DNA from: Prunella strophiata
Lineage: Eukaryota; Chordata; Aves; Passeriformes; Prunellidae
Direction: 5' to 3'
DNA: 64,000 bases
Assembly: GCA_036583965.1 (NCBI GenBank)
Contig: JAZBQD010000015.1
Coordinates: 86,306,809 to 86,370,808, forward strand
Shown here: positions 47,201-60,754 of the stretch, one piece after another
Position numbering within the stretch: position 1 is the stretch's first letter
How the letters are laid out: each line of letters starts with the position of its first letter
Made by a program: the position numbers and the translations under genes
Notes under the pieces: model-generated
What the model was told of the DNA's origin: nothing
The model's database searches: none
Seen by the model: the letters and a program-made list of their open reading frames with translations, nothing else

Positions 47201-48209
47201 TAAAAGCCTTCCCATTTAAGAAAATAGATCCATTAAATTCAGGTATCTTTAAACTTTCAAGATTATAAGAACAATACCGTGCTTAGTGGCAAACTTACTC
47301 TATTTTACACCGTGCATGTGAAGTAGTGTACAACATGCTGGCAAGGAAGACATAAAAATTCAAAGCCAAGATCTTTGCATTTGGTTCTGGATAGGGCATG
47401 GGGCTATCTTATCCTTGGAAAAGGAATATTTAGTAGCCCAGCACCCAGGAGTTTCTCTGTACTGCTTTCACAGCTTTTGGTTTCAGTGAAGCATAACCAG
47501 TGCTGGTAGGAAGTTGTTGCCAAGGTTATCTCTAGTAACTAAACCCAGCCTTTATGTGGTTTTAACAGACAATTTGAGATGGAGACAGACAATTTCTTCA
47601 GGGAGAGCCAAATAGCTGACTTCCAGGGTGATGTAATCCTGGAAGGTCATTGCAAAGTAAACACGTAAGCACCACACTCTCTGTTGTTGGGGTTTCCCTC
47701 TGCTCCCCCAGAACATGGGGTATGGGAGTAAAAGTCTTCAAGCACACAGAGACCAAAGTGCAGCCTGATAGCTCTGCCCTGCAGCCTGGAGGTAGGAGTC
47801 TTCCCTTCCAAATAATACAGTATTTCCAGCTCTTGCTCACACTGACACAGGGATGACTCTCATGATCACAGTCCTGATTCATCACCCCAAAGACCATGCA
47901 GCTTGTGCAAGGGAATTCTAGATATAGAAGAAATGGCTCCCAGAGCAAACACAACCAGAGGCAGCCCTTGGGGCTGGGCTGCACAGGGACCACCAGCAGC
48001 CACCTTTGCCCTTGCCTCATTTCCCAGTGTGGGGCAGCAGTCAGAATGAGGGTGATGGGAAGTCACCCTGCAAGGATGCTTGTCCAAGTGCTCTGAGATG
48101 CCCTAACTCACCCACAGGTGAGCAGGAAGAGCTGCACTGTTGAAATGCAGATAGAGTTTGATTTTCAAGTCATGATGGTAAACCAGGTATCAATGCCCAC
48201 CCTTTCCTA
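44263..48209. other. Unique non-coding DNA
   Basis: No gene was recognised. The longest frame is plus strand 46293-46766 (157 codons), whose start is hydrophobic (LLLFLCLGCSRTVLVASFL) like a signal peptide. The remainder has no domain, no splice context and no recognisable relative. A-runs lie near 44831-44846 and 46044-46054. Confidence 0.45.
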
Positions 48210-48305
48210 GAAGTCCTAGTAATTAGTTTCATTTGTAGGTGAAAAAAGGTCTTTGGGAGTGTCTGGTATTAATTATCATTAAGGGTTAGTCATCATTTCC
48301 ATTTG
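48210..48305 (+). repeat. 96-bp inverted repeat, left arm
   Basis: All 96 bases are identical to the reverse complement of 50855-50950. The arm starts GAAGTCCTAGTAATTAG and ends CATCATTTCCATTTG. It has no CpG and contains TAATTAG and ATTAATTATC homeodomain-type cores. Identity stops abruptly at both ends (first mismatches at 48209 and 48306). There is no CR1 or LTR similarity, no coding frame, and no target-site duplication or terminal inverted repeats that I can see. Confidence 0.97.
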
Positions 48306-50854
48306 TATTGAGAGCATACCTGCCATAACTTTGATAAACAAACAAATCCAGTATACACCTTAGCAATTTTAAAAGCCCTGTGAATTAGTGTTATTTGAAT
48401 TTTCACCAGTTCCCCTGCGACCTTTAAGAATCTATAAAAAAAGTTTTAAGTCTTGCCTAGGCTTGCTTTTCCTGCCCCCATTTTAACTTATGATTTTTAC
48501 AGTCCACACTAAATAATCAATATTACTTAAAATCTTCAGTTCTCTCTAGAGGACAATGCCCTCCAGGTTTTATAATAAAATACCACGATGTTCAATCAGA
48601 CTTGTATATCATAGATATATATTGTAAAATAAACATCTGAGGGCAGCCATGATTGAAACTCTGTAGAGCCAAGAATTATTCACTGCCTTCTAGAAAGCAG
48701 ATGATGTTTACTCTTCCCTAAAGTTTGTGCCTTGTGAACAACATTTCTTTCACACATCCTTCCCAGGATTACAATTCATTCTTTGATAGCTCTCCATGAT
48801 CCCTTATCTCAGTTTGCATGACATGCAATCATTCAAAATTGCAAACTGAATTTAATTGCCATAGACAAGTGTTAATAGATTTTAATAATGCTTTATTAGA
48901 CTTTATGCAAATTGGACTGAGCTGAAAAATCTGAATAAAATCACAGCTTTAGCAGCACTTTCCTCCCCTATGTTGTCTTGAAACACAGAGCAGGAAGAGG
49001 AAGCTTTAATTAGTAGTTTCTGATGGAATCTGATGATGAAAATGTTCTTCTTATGAATAGATATAGGTGACAAATATTATCTTTAAACCTGTAAGTTTCA
49101 TGATTCATTAATTAGCACTGAGGGCTTTTCTCAGGGGATGATTTAATATTAATACCAGCCAACAGATTTTTTTTTACATTAGGATTTTTATCTCGATAGA
49201 AGTGTGGATGATGTCTCAGAACAGTGTTATGCTGACTACACTTCAGAGTATTCAGTTGACTCACATTTTGGTACATAAATAAGTAAAGAGGAGAAAAGTA
49301 ACTTATGAGCAGAGATTTTTGAAAAATTAATACAGAAATAATTCAAAATAACCCATTCTAGTAAGTAAATCTGAGTTAAATTATAATATAAAAGCTATTC
49401 AAGACTAATAACCCTTGCTTTATTCGTCAATTCTTTTTGTGCTGCTTTTTCTTCACTACAAAATCTTAGGATGTTTGGAAGGTTTCCATCTTCAGGATAA
49501 CTTCTTGGTGTCAGTGGGAGAGGCACAGAAATCAAAACCACAAATAGCCTCCATGTTTTGGGGTTTTTTTAACTCCTGAAAGAACTATATTACAGAAAGG
49601 AGCACATTCATGGGACTATTTTTAGTTCTGCCATCATTAATTAATACTGGAGGGAAAATATCTCAAAATAGTTCAGTACACATAGACACTGTAATTTGCA
49701 CACCATATACACCATAGTTAGGGAATCCCTTCCAGAGTAAGCTCCTTTGGAAGCATTGCTATTTCATGTTACTGACAAAGCTATCATATTTCTTCCTGAA
49801 TCTCTAAAGAAACAAAAGAAAAGCCTTATGTCATAACTAGCCAAGGTGATATAATATTACTTCAGGTCTTAGAAACAGCCAACCCAAATATTTTCTGTTG
49901 ACAAGCTCCACTGAACAGCACAGGAGCCAGGCATTACATCACATATGCCAGATAACACTTCCTATCTTGGATTAAGAAAATCTGCCAGAAGAGTATTAAT
50001 AGTTGCTCCATTTAGAGATAAGGAGATCAAATTACCAAAATCTTTCAGTGGTTTACTCAGGAGCAGTAAGAGCCTGGCTACGTTTAAGTTGGTGGCAAAA
50101 CTTCAACAGAAGTAGGATTCCACTCACATATTTACTAAGCCAGCTCAAATCCTTCCTCTTCCATTCCTTATTGCCCACCATAAAGCAATTACTAGGCATA
50201 AAACCAGCCTTTCCCTATGAACACAGTGCAAATCAATAGAACTTTAAAATTCACATACAAGATAAACAGAGATCATTTGCAGCAGATATACAGCACTGTG
50301 ACATGCGGCAGCTGTAATTCAGAATGTAAGAGAACATCTAAAAGAAAAACAAACACAAACCAATCCTACCACAAGGCAAAGCTGAAAAGCAAACCTGGAG
50401 TTTGATTTTTTTAAGTTAAAACAGATTGAGGCCATTTTTGGAAGACTAATTTCAATCGTTTTAAAGACGGTATGATGGAACATAAAGGAGCATGAGTCTT
50501 ACCACTGAAACTGTGCAGATACCTCACATTTCTCCCTTCTTTGGAAAGCCTCCACCCACATACCTCCCCTGAGATTCACGGCTCTTTCTGAGCCACCTGA
50601 GGTAGTGCTGCCACTGCAGCCAGGCCAGCTGCAGGGTGTGAGCAAGGCCCTCGCACTGCTCATCACTTTCATTATTACTGCAAACCAGCAGCCTGTCACT
50701 GCAGTGCCACAGAGCCAGGGACACTGTGGGGCTGGGACAGAGACAGGCTGCTAAAGTTGTACCAATGGCTCGTGTGGTTCAGTTGCTTTGAGGGTCCTTT
50801 AATTGCATGTAAGCTGACAACATGTAAAGCTAAAAATAAAAAATATAGGTTTCT
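48306..50854. other. Spacer between the inverted arms, AT-rich
   Basis: The 2549 bases between the repeat arms are AT-rich, without genes or recognised transposons. The part at about 48840-49290 is dense in AATTA-type motifs (GCTTTAATTAGTAG, CATTAATTAGCAC, TTTAATATTAATACC) and resembles a conserved non-coding element. The arms would let this segment invert by recombination or form a stem in RNA. Confidence 0.5.
48840..49290. other. Candidate conserved non-coding element
   Basis: Homeodomain-like cores occur every few tens of bases, there is no frame or repeat, and the block is long and AT-rich. It lies inside the segment bracketed by the 96-bp inverted repeat. This is inference only. Confidence 0.3.
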
Positions 50855-50950
50855 CAAATGGAAATGATGACTAACCCTTAATGATAATTAATACCAGACA
50901 CTCCCAAAGACCTTTTTTCACCTACAAATGAAACTAATTACTAGGACTTC
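50855..50950 (-). repeat. 96-bp inverted repeat, right arm
   Basis: A perfect reverse-complement copy of 48210-48305. It starts CAAATGGAAATGATGAC and ends ACTAGGACTTC on the plus strand. The flanks share nothing further with the left arm beyond chance bases. Confidence 0.97.
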
Positions 50951-51608
50951 CAGCTTATAGTTTGCTGTGCTGCAGAACAGCAGCAGCTGGGCTGTCTTTT
51001 TTATTTACTCTTGAAGAGCTTTCAGTAAATCTGTTTCAAATTTTGTTAACCCTACTCAACCTCCACACCCTCCCCTTTCTACTCCCCTCCACCCCCAATA
51101 CTCATTCATGAGCTACAGCTGAGTAAAGTGATTTATAATAGTGCAATGAACTGCAAAACATGCTCTGGCAAAGGAGCAAATTCCTCCGCCTTCCCTCAGA
51201 TACCATCAGGTGTAACTGCAGATTCTGCCGTTCCCTTAGTACAGAGAGAGGAGATAAGCAAGACAGCGACTTTTCCTCCACAAGCTCGCTTGCTGGAGTG
51301 GGATGCAATGGAATTACACCCTTCCCCCCACCCCAGTACTAGCCCCATCATGCCCAGGCATAGTGCAGGAAAGGAGGAGGGTCAGCTAATCCCTGGGCTT
51401 TTTTTAAAGCCTCTTGGATACAGTGAAAGGAAGAGGGAGAAAGCCTGTTATCCTAACTTCAGGTTCTACTTTGCAACCAAGAAAAATGTGCTGATTAGTA
51501 AGTGGTCCACAGGGGTCTTCAAATCCGAGTCTGCTTACAAATAGGAGCAGTCAGATATGGTTTCCTCAAACTACCCAACATAAACGCATCTGCTTTACTG
51601 TCTAGAGC

Positions 51609-51625
51609 TTTTTTTTTTTTTTTTT
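51609..51625. repeat. Poly-T tract, 17 bases
   Basis: An uninterrupted homopolymer with no recognised associated element. Confidence 0.9.
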
Positions 51626-52334
51626 GTCTTTCCCCTCTCTGAAGCATTATCATGCAGTAACTATCTGGACTGAAATAAAGCCATCCCACAAGAGTACAAA
51701 AACAGCTCTGCAGGGTGTATGATTTTATTGCATGCCTGATACTTCATTTTATTTTATGTCTTGACTCCCAAAGCTAGGTCAAATTCCCAGCTTTCCTCAA
51801 ATGGAAATAAGCCTTGAATGGAACTAGTTTTGAAGAACATTTTGTAAATGTGAACCATGAATACAAAAAGAACAAGAACAACTAATTGCTGTTAAACTCT
51901 GTCGCAGCAGTACTGAACTATACAGCTGTTCCCACAGTGGACAGCACAGTTTGACTATTTTAGCCACACAAAGTGTGAAAGAAATTATTAGATGGCACAG
52001 GAAATTGAGCAGCTTTTCTATCTGGGAATAACCAAGTCCAAGATGATGTTGGTATAATCAGTGTTACATTGCACAAAAGTGGCCTGTGTTAAGATATATG
52101 GGTTTATTGCTGGAAATGTGTTTTATTTTTGTTTGTCTTTTCATACAGGGCCACAAGTCTCCTTTTCTGTTAGACTTCTGTGGATAACAAAAGGCAGTTC
52201 TGAAGGTAAGTTTTGAAAAGCAGTCTGAAGGCAAGCATCAGCAGCGATTTGGAAATTCTTCTAAAGAAGGATCCAGAATGTAGACAGCTTGCACCACACC
52301 TAAAAATGTCAACCCTAGCTTTTATCAACATCTT

Positions 52335-52350
52335 AAAAAAAAAAAAAAAA
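52335..52350. repeat. Poly-A tract, 16 bases
   Basis: An uninterrupted homopolymer. The 100 bases to its left show no recognisable gene copy. Confidence 0.9.
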
Positions 52351-54989
52351 TGCAGACCTTGCCTGCTATTGGCAATAAGGCAGAAACTGCTTCTATCAGC
52401 ACATCTAAACACAAATTTTCATGTTCACTTCAAATGAAGCTGAACACATTTAACTGGGTGGTCAATCATTTGTGTATTTTATTTTATTTATCATTAACTT
52501 GTTAAACAAAAGGGTATCAAGAAAACCTTGCCTGGGTTCTGTATGAGACATTTCATTCACACATATCTCAACAGAGGAACATTTTCCAGAAATGTACAGT
52601 AAAAACTGAGGATACTCAGGTGGCTGGAAAATGGGGGAAATCATCTAAGTGACACACAAAAGAAATAGGGCCCTTTTAATCTTGCAGGCATTTTTTAAAC
52701 TCTTTTTGACAATCCCTTCAGCAGGGAGTTGCTGTTAAGTCACTTTTCAGTAACTCCCTTATGGTAACTTCAATCAAAACTAAGAGAACCAACACACCAT
52801 CAGGACACCACAGCAAGGCTGCCTGAGCTATTATCATGAGTTTTCATTTCTATTTTTGTAGTACCTGCTGTCATGGCATATTTGCAGTAGAGCTCAGCAA
52901 TAGTCCTTCGAGTACAACAGAGCCCTTCTGATAACTCCAGTATTACTGCAAGCACCCATTCTTGCCAAGCAAGCTTTAGCCTTTGTGTATTTAAAGCTGT
53001 CTTACAGCTTGATCAGCTCAGTAAAACACACCAAGAGGGAAAAAAAAAAAGACACATTGTAAAGCAGATCTTTACCCGTGTTCCTGAAATACCACCCATG
53101 TTCTCACTATTAGGGCAGCATCTTCACAGCATGGTCTTCAGCCAAGGTGGTGTTAAAGCCCTGCATAGACTCAAGCCCTGACCCAAAAAATGTTTCCAAA
53201 GGATCTAGGCTCAGCTTGGAGAAAAAGCACTTGGGACTCCACATAGGCAGAAGAGCCTGTGTCTGCAGGCAGCAGCCACTGAGCCAGACACCCACTTCTA
53301 CAGAGAGTGGTACAGAGTGCACCTCTGCCCAAACACAGCAATGCTCTTCAGCTGCACCTTGGTAAAACCCAGGCAGAACATTTGTGCCACAACTGAAAGG
53401 GTGTGTTTTGCTCTGGGAAGCAATTCCATTAAAAACAAAACTACTGCACAGCTCTGCTTTGGGGCTCTGGCATCACAGCTTTTCCTCCACAGGGCCAACT
53501 AAAATAAGATGGGACAAGCAGGAGTGAGACCCTGCACTGCCAACACAGATCTTCCTGACTTGTAGCCCCTTGCCCCCATGCACACAGAGGTGGGGCAACA
53601 GCAGCACCACCAGGAAAACAGGAGGTCTTAGGAAAACCAAAGCTATGAAAAATGGTGTGAAACTTTCCTGACACTTGAAAGTACTGATTCTGTTTTCATA
53701 GTAGGAAAGAGGAGATCAGCTTTTCTGCTTGCTCAGAAAGGTGCAAAGCAGTGGCTCTATTAATGCTAGTGATGCACTTCCCGATTTTCTGTGGATTCGG
53801 TGAGGTGAGAGGCATTCTAAGGTCTCTTAGTTAAAAAACTTGATCATGAGCTGCAAATGAGGCATATTTGGAGTAACAAGGAGTATTTATCATTCTTACC
53901 TTAAGGCTTGCAAAAGTCTACGTGAAAAAATGCCTAGAAGACATCAGTCACTCATCATGAAGGACCAGTCAGAAAGAAGCTTTTCTAGTTTTTCAGCTTG
54001 CATCCCAGCAAAGCACTGCTGTATTAACACATGATGAACATGTGCACTCCTTTCAGGTGTTTTCATGCAACACATGAATATGTACACCCCTTTAAGACAA
54101 ACCAAAATGCTTTGTGCTCTCTGTAACAAGTACTGAGCCCCTTCTCCCCCTATGCAACATACACCCACAGAAACTAAATCAATGAGATCACTAGAGATAA
54201 AGCAAAGTTCCTCAGCTTCGTACTTGAGAAAGAAAAATAAGTTTTCTGCCACATTCAAAGTTGCATCCACCAGCCTGAATTGTTTCCCTTACTTGTTTAT
54301 GAATTGGTGTTTTACTCCACTCGAGATGAGATGCAGAATTCCTTATGAAAAATAATCTAAATATCACACCCTGAAATGCAGTTTGAGAGTTATATCCTGT
54401 CTTTATCTGCAAGCAAAGGAGAAACACTTATTTCCCTTCCAACCACCACATCTACCTCGCTGCCAAACAACAGCCCCCAGCTGACAACCTCAGGACCAAA
54501 TATGTTTCCTGTACCAACACTTTGATCTCCAATTGCAACTAACCTAGAAGGGTAATAGTTACATTCGAGGTCACTAGGAGGTCTTGACCTCAGTTATTTC
54601 ACCCTTCTCCAAAGAAACTTCCACTTTAATCATCAACTTCCGGGTAATCTATTAGTAACTGGCATAAATCATACATCAAAATGGGCTCAGGCATTGTCAC
54701 AAGGGCTAGAAAATGATCCATTAAGCTCTTCCTCCTCTCCCCAAGCAAACACTGGATTCTGACTTTTCAAAAATAAAAAAATTAATCAAAGACGTGCCTT
54801 AAACTTTCAACTCCTGAGCACATTTATTCTTCTTGAAAATAGGCAGGAGAAAGGGAGGTGGGAAAGAGTAACCAAAATCAGTGCTGTCCTGTGATAAGCC
54901 AGCATGCCAAAAAGCACATTTGCGCCCTCTCTCACCCGTGCTTTCTCCTCACCACCATCCCAAAGGTACACAGAACTGAAGACTGAAAT

Positions 54990-55240
54990 AATTCAGGGGG
55001 AAAAAAAAAAAAAACTGTGAGACTTGGCACATGTAAATTTTGCTGCCTGACTTCACCATCACTGATTACAGCTGACGGAGAGTTAATAAAAGAGCAAAGC
55101 TGGCTGTCAGAGCAGATTAGTGTGTGTAAAGGACAAGACAAAAGAATAATGCCGTCATTATTATTTATGGTCATTAACTGGGTTGAGTTCGCCTCTACAG
55201 TACCCTACCTGAGCAGTAAAAATGATCATCTAAACATGAA
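54990..55240. other. Candidate conserved non-coding element
   Basis: After a poly-A run at about 55002-55014 comes a block with retained CpGs (GCTGACGGAG, AATGCCGTCATT, GAGTTCGCC) and motifs such as TGATTACAGCTG, GAGTTAATAAAAG and GGTCATTAACTGGG. A 78-codon plus-strand frame crosses it without a recognisable domain. Composition suggests an enhancer-like element; this was not tested by comparison. Confidence 0.3.
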
Positions 55241-58200
55241 ATACTACATTTAGAGTTAAAACACTATCATTTTGCCTGTGCATTGGCTTGATCTTTTTTA
55301 TAAGGTATTTGATCCTGGAATTAGCCAGAGTGGGTAACACAGATTTAGATAACATGAGTAAGAAACCCATCAGATTTTTGACCTTAACAAAGAACAGTGC
55401 TTTCCTCGTGATGGAGCAGATAAAAGCTCACTGCCTCCTTGTCAAAAACAATTGAAAGGCAGGCAATGTAGGAAGGACAGGGAAAGCAATGGTGGAGCAC
55501 AACAGAGAGCACAATGGAAGTAGAAAAATCAAATACAAGAGAGGAGTGGGCATCCAAGAGGCAGTAAAATGGGAGTGTGTGGGGAGCAGGATTCTGGGTG
55601 GAAGACTCTGGCGGCAGGGACTTGAGAAAAAGTGAGATGATAGAGATAAGACAGGGCTGCTCTGAGCAACAGATGAATTCCAAGACAGATACTGTGGTGT
55701 TCTGGCTGGAAGAGAGAAGGAAGATGACTGGGGGAGAGGAGGAAAATCAGAGGAGCAGAGGCCTAAAGCCTGAGGCAAAACACGGTGGAACATCTCACAG
55801 AAAGCACCACCAAGAGGCAACATGAATAGAACTATAGCCTTTGGGAGCCTGTGTCCAGAGGAAAGCCAGGCAGCATCAGATGCTCCTACTGTAGCAGCCC
55901 TTGTGTATCTCTGGTCAGAGTAGTATGGGAAGTCCTAACTAAAGGTCAGAAAGTATAACTTTCCTGGTCTGGTACACCAGGAGCATTGAAAATCCCTGAG
56001 ATTGTTGAAAACTGCATCGGCCCTTGCTGTCTGTCCTTATCTGCTGCCCCTCATCTTATTTGTTCCTTTTTGTTTCTTTCCAATAAGATCCCAGGGCTTT
56101 TCATCTACAAGACCTGAGCTGAAAACACTGACAGATTTTTTTTGTCCTTGTCTGGCAGGGTGATTAATTCAGCCATGGCTTATTGTCAACAAGAATGTCC
56201 ATCAGACATATGCAGACTATAGGCCATGGGACAGGACATCCTCTCATGCACACCTTGAAACCCCTCCTCATCACAAGGCACACTGGTATTCACTATGTGA
56301 CTGCAGCCACTCTTGCCTGATTTTAGTCATGTACTTCATGGAACAGGGATGGATCAGGGTTCAACTCATCCACTGGTAACCCTCAACATTTAGTCTACAG
56401 AGTTATATTTAAAAAGCCCTGATTTTTTTTTTTTTTGAGAGAGAAAGGGAGAAATGGGGGAAAATCCATTCTTTTATGGATTTTAATGTACAGTCTATCC
56501 ATATTATTATACATACATTTGCACCCTAATTCAGAGGCTGTCTGCTTACTGTCATCCCTGAAGAAAAATGGGGGCTTTTCCTGTTCTTTAAACCATAGAA
56601 AGCGTGATTTTTCAACAGTCATTGCCATGTTGCAATTTGTTATACTTGTATTACAGGTCTAAACAGAGAAACTGCAGCTGCTGATAAATGGGAGTAGCAC
56701 CTCAACAGGAGTTCTCAATACCAGACCCCTGTGTTGGTCTGTTCATTTATCCATTTCCAAGAGAATAAACTGTTTGTTTAGACCTAGAGAGATTATATGG
56801 CTCTACCTGTGTGAAACTGTCTTTACCCTGTGCAGCTACTGTTGCTGCAGGAGAGCAGTCAGATTCACACTACACTCTACCCAGTGCCAGAGAGGAAGAT
56901 GCTGTCTTATCTTCATCAACAGGCTCCAGATTTTGAGACTGCATCCTTCTAAGTAGATTCTGAGCAGGAGAATTAAGACCTAACTTAATTTTTCATGTAA
57001 GCAGAATTATTCACTGTACTTTTCTTATACCTTTGTCCTTTGGGATAAAGAAGTCCTGTGCTTTAGCAGATTTAGTCTGGATGATATTTCTGTGTTGATA
57101 TATAATCAGGTTATAATCATACTTTACATTCTCATTTATTTTCTTTATGTATACTTATAAATGACAATGATAACACAGATTAACATCCCTCATGCTATAG
57201 GCAGAAACATGATGCAGTCACAGAAGCTTAGCCAGTGACAGAGAAAGCTCAGTGGTTGTGTGACATTCACTGCCACACAGGGAGGACACTGTAAAATACA
57301 ATACCTATAGGTACTCTTTCCCACAGACAGCCTCCTTGCTGAATAGCTAAGAGGACAAGACAGCTGTGGAAGATCTAATACTCTTAACAAAGGATGGTGT
57401 AATTTCATGCTTTGTGATAAAGAAGAATGGAATAGATGGCTTTCAGTAGTGCAGAGATATTAGCACAAAAGATGCCTTAACAGAAACCTGGATTCTTGTT
57501 ACTTCGCTAACTATTTTCATCCTACTTGGGCAGTTTTAATTCTGAATAACATGCAAAGCTTGAAGAGCAATGTACCATATTTAGAATTCAGTTTTTCATA
57601 TCCAAACATGCTACAGGAGAAAACCTTAGTATACTGCTGATATCAAGTACCAAACCTAACTTCAGTCCTATCTTCCAGTACAGCATTGGCCATACTCTCT
57701 ATGCTGAGCCCCAGAGGAAGCCACAAGGCTCCCTTAGGTCACCTAAGGATGAAGCAAGTAAAGGAAATACTCACTTATGTCTTCAGATATTTTGAGCAAT
57801 CTGCCTAAACAACTTGCTCCTGCCAGTGGAAATGGAGGAAAGATGTTTTGCAGTTTAACCTATCTAAAGAGCTTTGCAAATCTGACAGAAGATGATGATG
57901 ACACCCTTGAGGGTGGAATTTCACATTTTCTTGATATCTTAGATCTGCAATTTAGCAAACCAACGGAATGAATGTATTAAGAATTAGTTTTTCATAATCT
58001 TACTGCAACAGTTACTAAGTTTTTTTGTGAAATCTGCCAATTTTTAACAATTTTTTTTATTGACTGCAACAGGAACAAATTAGAAGGGCCAAGAGATGGT
58101 CCTTTTTATTGGTAAAATATGTCTTTATAAAGTGTGACTGTACCTTTTAAAAGAATGCCTCAACAAGGCATTATTCAAAAGCAGTTAAAGGCAATTGAAC

Positions 58201-59320
58201 ATAACTTTGGCAGACCAGTGATGGCATTCTGAAATCTTTCTCAAAGAAATTACAAGCCTAAGGTATTAAACACACATATGGCTAAGCACATATTATAAGA
58301 CACCTTTGCAGAAACAGTTTTCTCCAAAGTGTGAATTCAGTGTTAGCATTATGTAGGCACAGTTCAATACACATAGAGATTAAACCTTCATAGATCCTAC
58401 AAGTAAAGCAAATCCAGCACTCTTTCATCCTATGGCAATAACACACTGCTCTCTTTTCTAAGGAAAACTTTCATAACCCACCAACTACCAGACTGAATGG
58501 ACATCAGCTGAGTCACCATGGCATTCATCCCTTGGTCACTTTCATTCTTCAGCCATATTTTACAAAGCAGTTCAAACTGTTTTTTGTTTTCTTTTTTTTT
58601 TTTAAAACAACTATGACAGAGGGAAATGTAATCAACTTCCAGTTTTACAAACACATCTCAAGGCTTTTCAGTAAAATTTGGCTTCTGTGCAAGCTCACAG
58701 TACAATGACTAGATGGAGTTCTTCTTTTGAAGTTTTGTTTAAGAAAATTCTCCCAGGCTAAGACCCAGTAAGTTACAGTTTAGCCTGGAGCAAATTTTTA
58801 CAACCAAGTTATAAACCCCTGGAATAGGAGTTCATAATGGAAACAGCTGCTCAACCCTCACTATAGCGGGTGCAAGTATAATAAAAGCTGCAGGAGTTCA
58901 CATTAACAATGGCGTCCCCTTACACTCTTTCCTGTTACCCATCCATTAAACAAGCAACACTACTTAATAGAAGGAAAGGCAACAGGCTTTCCTCTTTTAC
59001 CTACAACCCTGCTTCTTCCCTTCAATAACTAGCTAAGCAATTTATAGGTGACAAAGAATACACTCCCTAACACCCAGGTCTCCTTCAGCAGGGCACGCTC
59101 TCCAACACCAACATCACACACCAGTCACACACCACTGTAGTTCATTCCAGGCAAGAATAACTTCACATTGCAGGATGCACAAATATTGCACATGACACAC
59201 ATCTGACAGCCTGGTACTTGTGCTGGGCAATTCCCACTAAATCTCACCGCCCCCCCCCAGCATAGTTCTTCATTCCTTTATCCCTCTCTGGATGATACTT
59301 GCAGCATTTTCATGCATAGT
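55241..59320. other. Unique non-coding DNA
   Basis: No transposon or gene was recognised. A block at about 55430-55825 is purine-rich on the plus strand (many GAGG and AGAG motifs), which makes long, low-complexity Ser/Leu/Phe-rich frames on the minus strand. A C9 run lies at 59250-59258. Confidence 0.45.
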
Positions 59321-59600
59321 TCATAGAATCACAGAATAGTTTGGGTTGGAAGGGACCATAAATATCACCTGGTTCCAACTTCACTGCCATGGGCAGAGAT
59401 ACTTTCCAACAGACCAGGCTGCTCAAAGCCCCATCCAATCTGGCCTTGAACACTGCCAGGGATGGAGCAATCCACAGTTTCTCTGAGCAGTCTGTTCCAG
59501 TGTCTTACCACCCTCATAGTAGAGAATTTCCTCCTAATATCTCATCTAAACCTACTGGTCAGTTTAAAGGCATTGACCCTTGCCCTCTCTTTCCATTTTG
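59321..59600 (-). mobile_element. CR1 LINE, 3' fragment (E)
   Basis: A minus-strand CR1 copy whose 3' end is at the left, with two intact terminal repeat units (TCATAGAATCACAGAATAG) followed by TTTGGGTTGGAAGGGACC. This terminus is the best preserved of the seven copies. It then covers the CACTGCCATGGGCAGAGA and CAAAGCCCCATCCAATCTGG landmarks and fades out after GGTCAGTTTAAAGGCATTGA at about 59575. It is 5'-truncated at roughly 270 bp. Confidence 0.94.
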
Positions 59601-60754
59601 GATGTTGCTTCAGAGGATTATAAAAGCCAAAGAAACGCATTGCAGACTGTGGGTATGCATTGCAAGCCCCGCACTATGATCAGGTTGCTCTCTTTCCCTA
59701 AGATGGCCTGTAATTTTCCATGCACTGCTTTCTCTACCTTGTCTCCTATTTTCAGCAGGTTATGAGAAGAATTATTCTTGAGTTCCTGCACTCCTTTGGC
59801 TACCCAAGCTGCAGGTTCTGAGTGTGAAGTACAGTAACAGTTGAGGGACAACCCCTGACCCCACCTCCCAAGCTGGGATGATACCAGGCTAAAAGGCTAC
59901 ACAAAGTGGGTATCCAAAACCCAGCAGGAGTTCACCATGACAGCAACATCTCTTTGGACACATTTTTTCCTTTCTATTAACTAACAGGATTTTTTGCCTG
60001 ATATTTACCAGTGAGCAGTATATTAAGCATATTGTGGCTCTCAATGACACAATAGGACTGTCCCCCACCTATCCCGAACACTTCACTCCACAGCCAAAGC
60101 ACCTGTGCAGGCTGGTATTGGAATCAGTGCAAAGGACAAACCCAAAGCTTTCTACAGAAGCTTACTTTTCAATGCAGCTAGGCTCAGGAGAGAGGTATCA
60201 ATAATATTGATTTGCAACAGAAATGTTGTTAGAAAGCAGGCAACTTGAAAGAAAGGAAAGGCACTGCCTCCACAAGCAAGGAGAAGGGAAAGATCAAAGC
60301 TTGGGATGCTAGACAGAACTTGGAAAAAGCACAGTGTTTGCTCTTACTTCCTGTATCTCTGTGGGTTTATGCAGGGACTGTCACAGAAAAGGACAAAAAT
60401 CTCATCTCCATAGCCACAGTCTATCTGCAAAGAGGCACCTCAGACAGCCTAGTCAGAGGCAAGAACTGACTGGCTGCAGGTTTGTTAAAATTATTCTTCC
60501 TGTCAAAAAGAAACCTTGTCTTCTATGACTCACAAGCTAGAAGCCTTCCAGACTCGCAGTTGCTACCTGCAGGAATTCCATGCTAAAGGATTCTCTCCTC
60601 TGCATGTGATCAAGCAAGAAATAACTTAAATACTGACTACTTAATTAAGAAACAAATCAACCTTTGAAGAGAATGTAGGAAAAAATATTATGAAAAGTGG
60701 TTTTGGTATCATGTATTTTCACAAGAAGCCTGAAGAAAACAGAAACATCACAAG
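59601..60754. other. Unique non-coding DNA between two CR1 copies
   Basis: No recognisable element. The flanking CR1 copies are in opposite orientation and belong to different subfamilies, so they are independent insertions. Confidence 0.5.

Larger units (their letters stand above)
50951..54989. other. Unique non-coding DNA
   Basis: No gene was recognised. Homopolymers lie at 51609-51625 (T) and 52335-52350 (A). A 138-codon plus-strand frame at 51128-51544 and several frames at 53100-53680 are Ser- and Pro-rich and give no recognisable family. Confidence 0.45.

Noticed and set aside
55428..55823. Overlapping minus-strand frames of 99 and 131 codons
   Set aside because: The plus strand is purine-rich, which removes stop codons from the complementary frames. 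The peptides are low-complexity Ser/Leu/Pro/Phe.
57787..57971. Possible terminal exon (acceptor TTATGTCTTCAG, an Asp-rich frame, then TGA)
   Set aside because: The pyrimidine tract is weak, the frame is only about 60 codons, the peptide is unrecognisable and there is no supporting polyadenylation context. It is likely chance.
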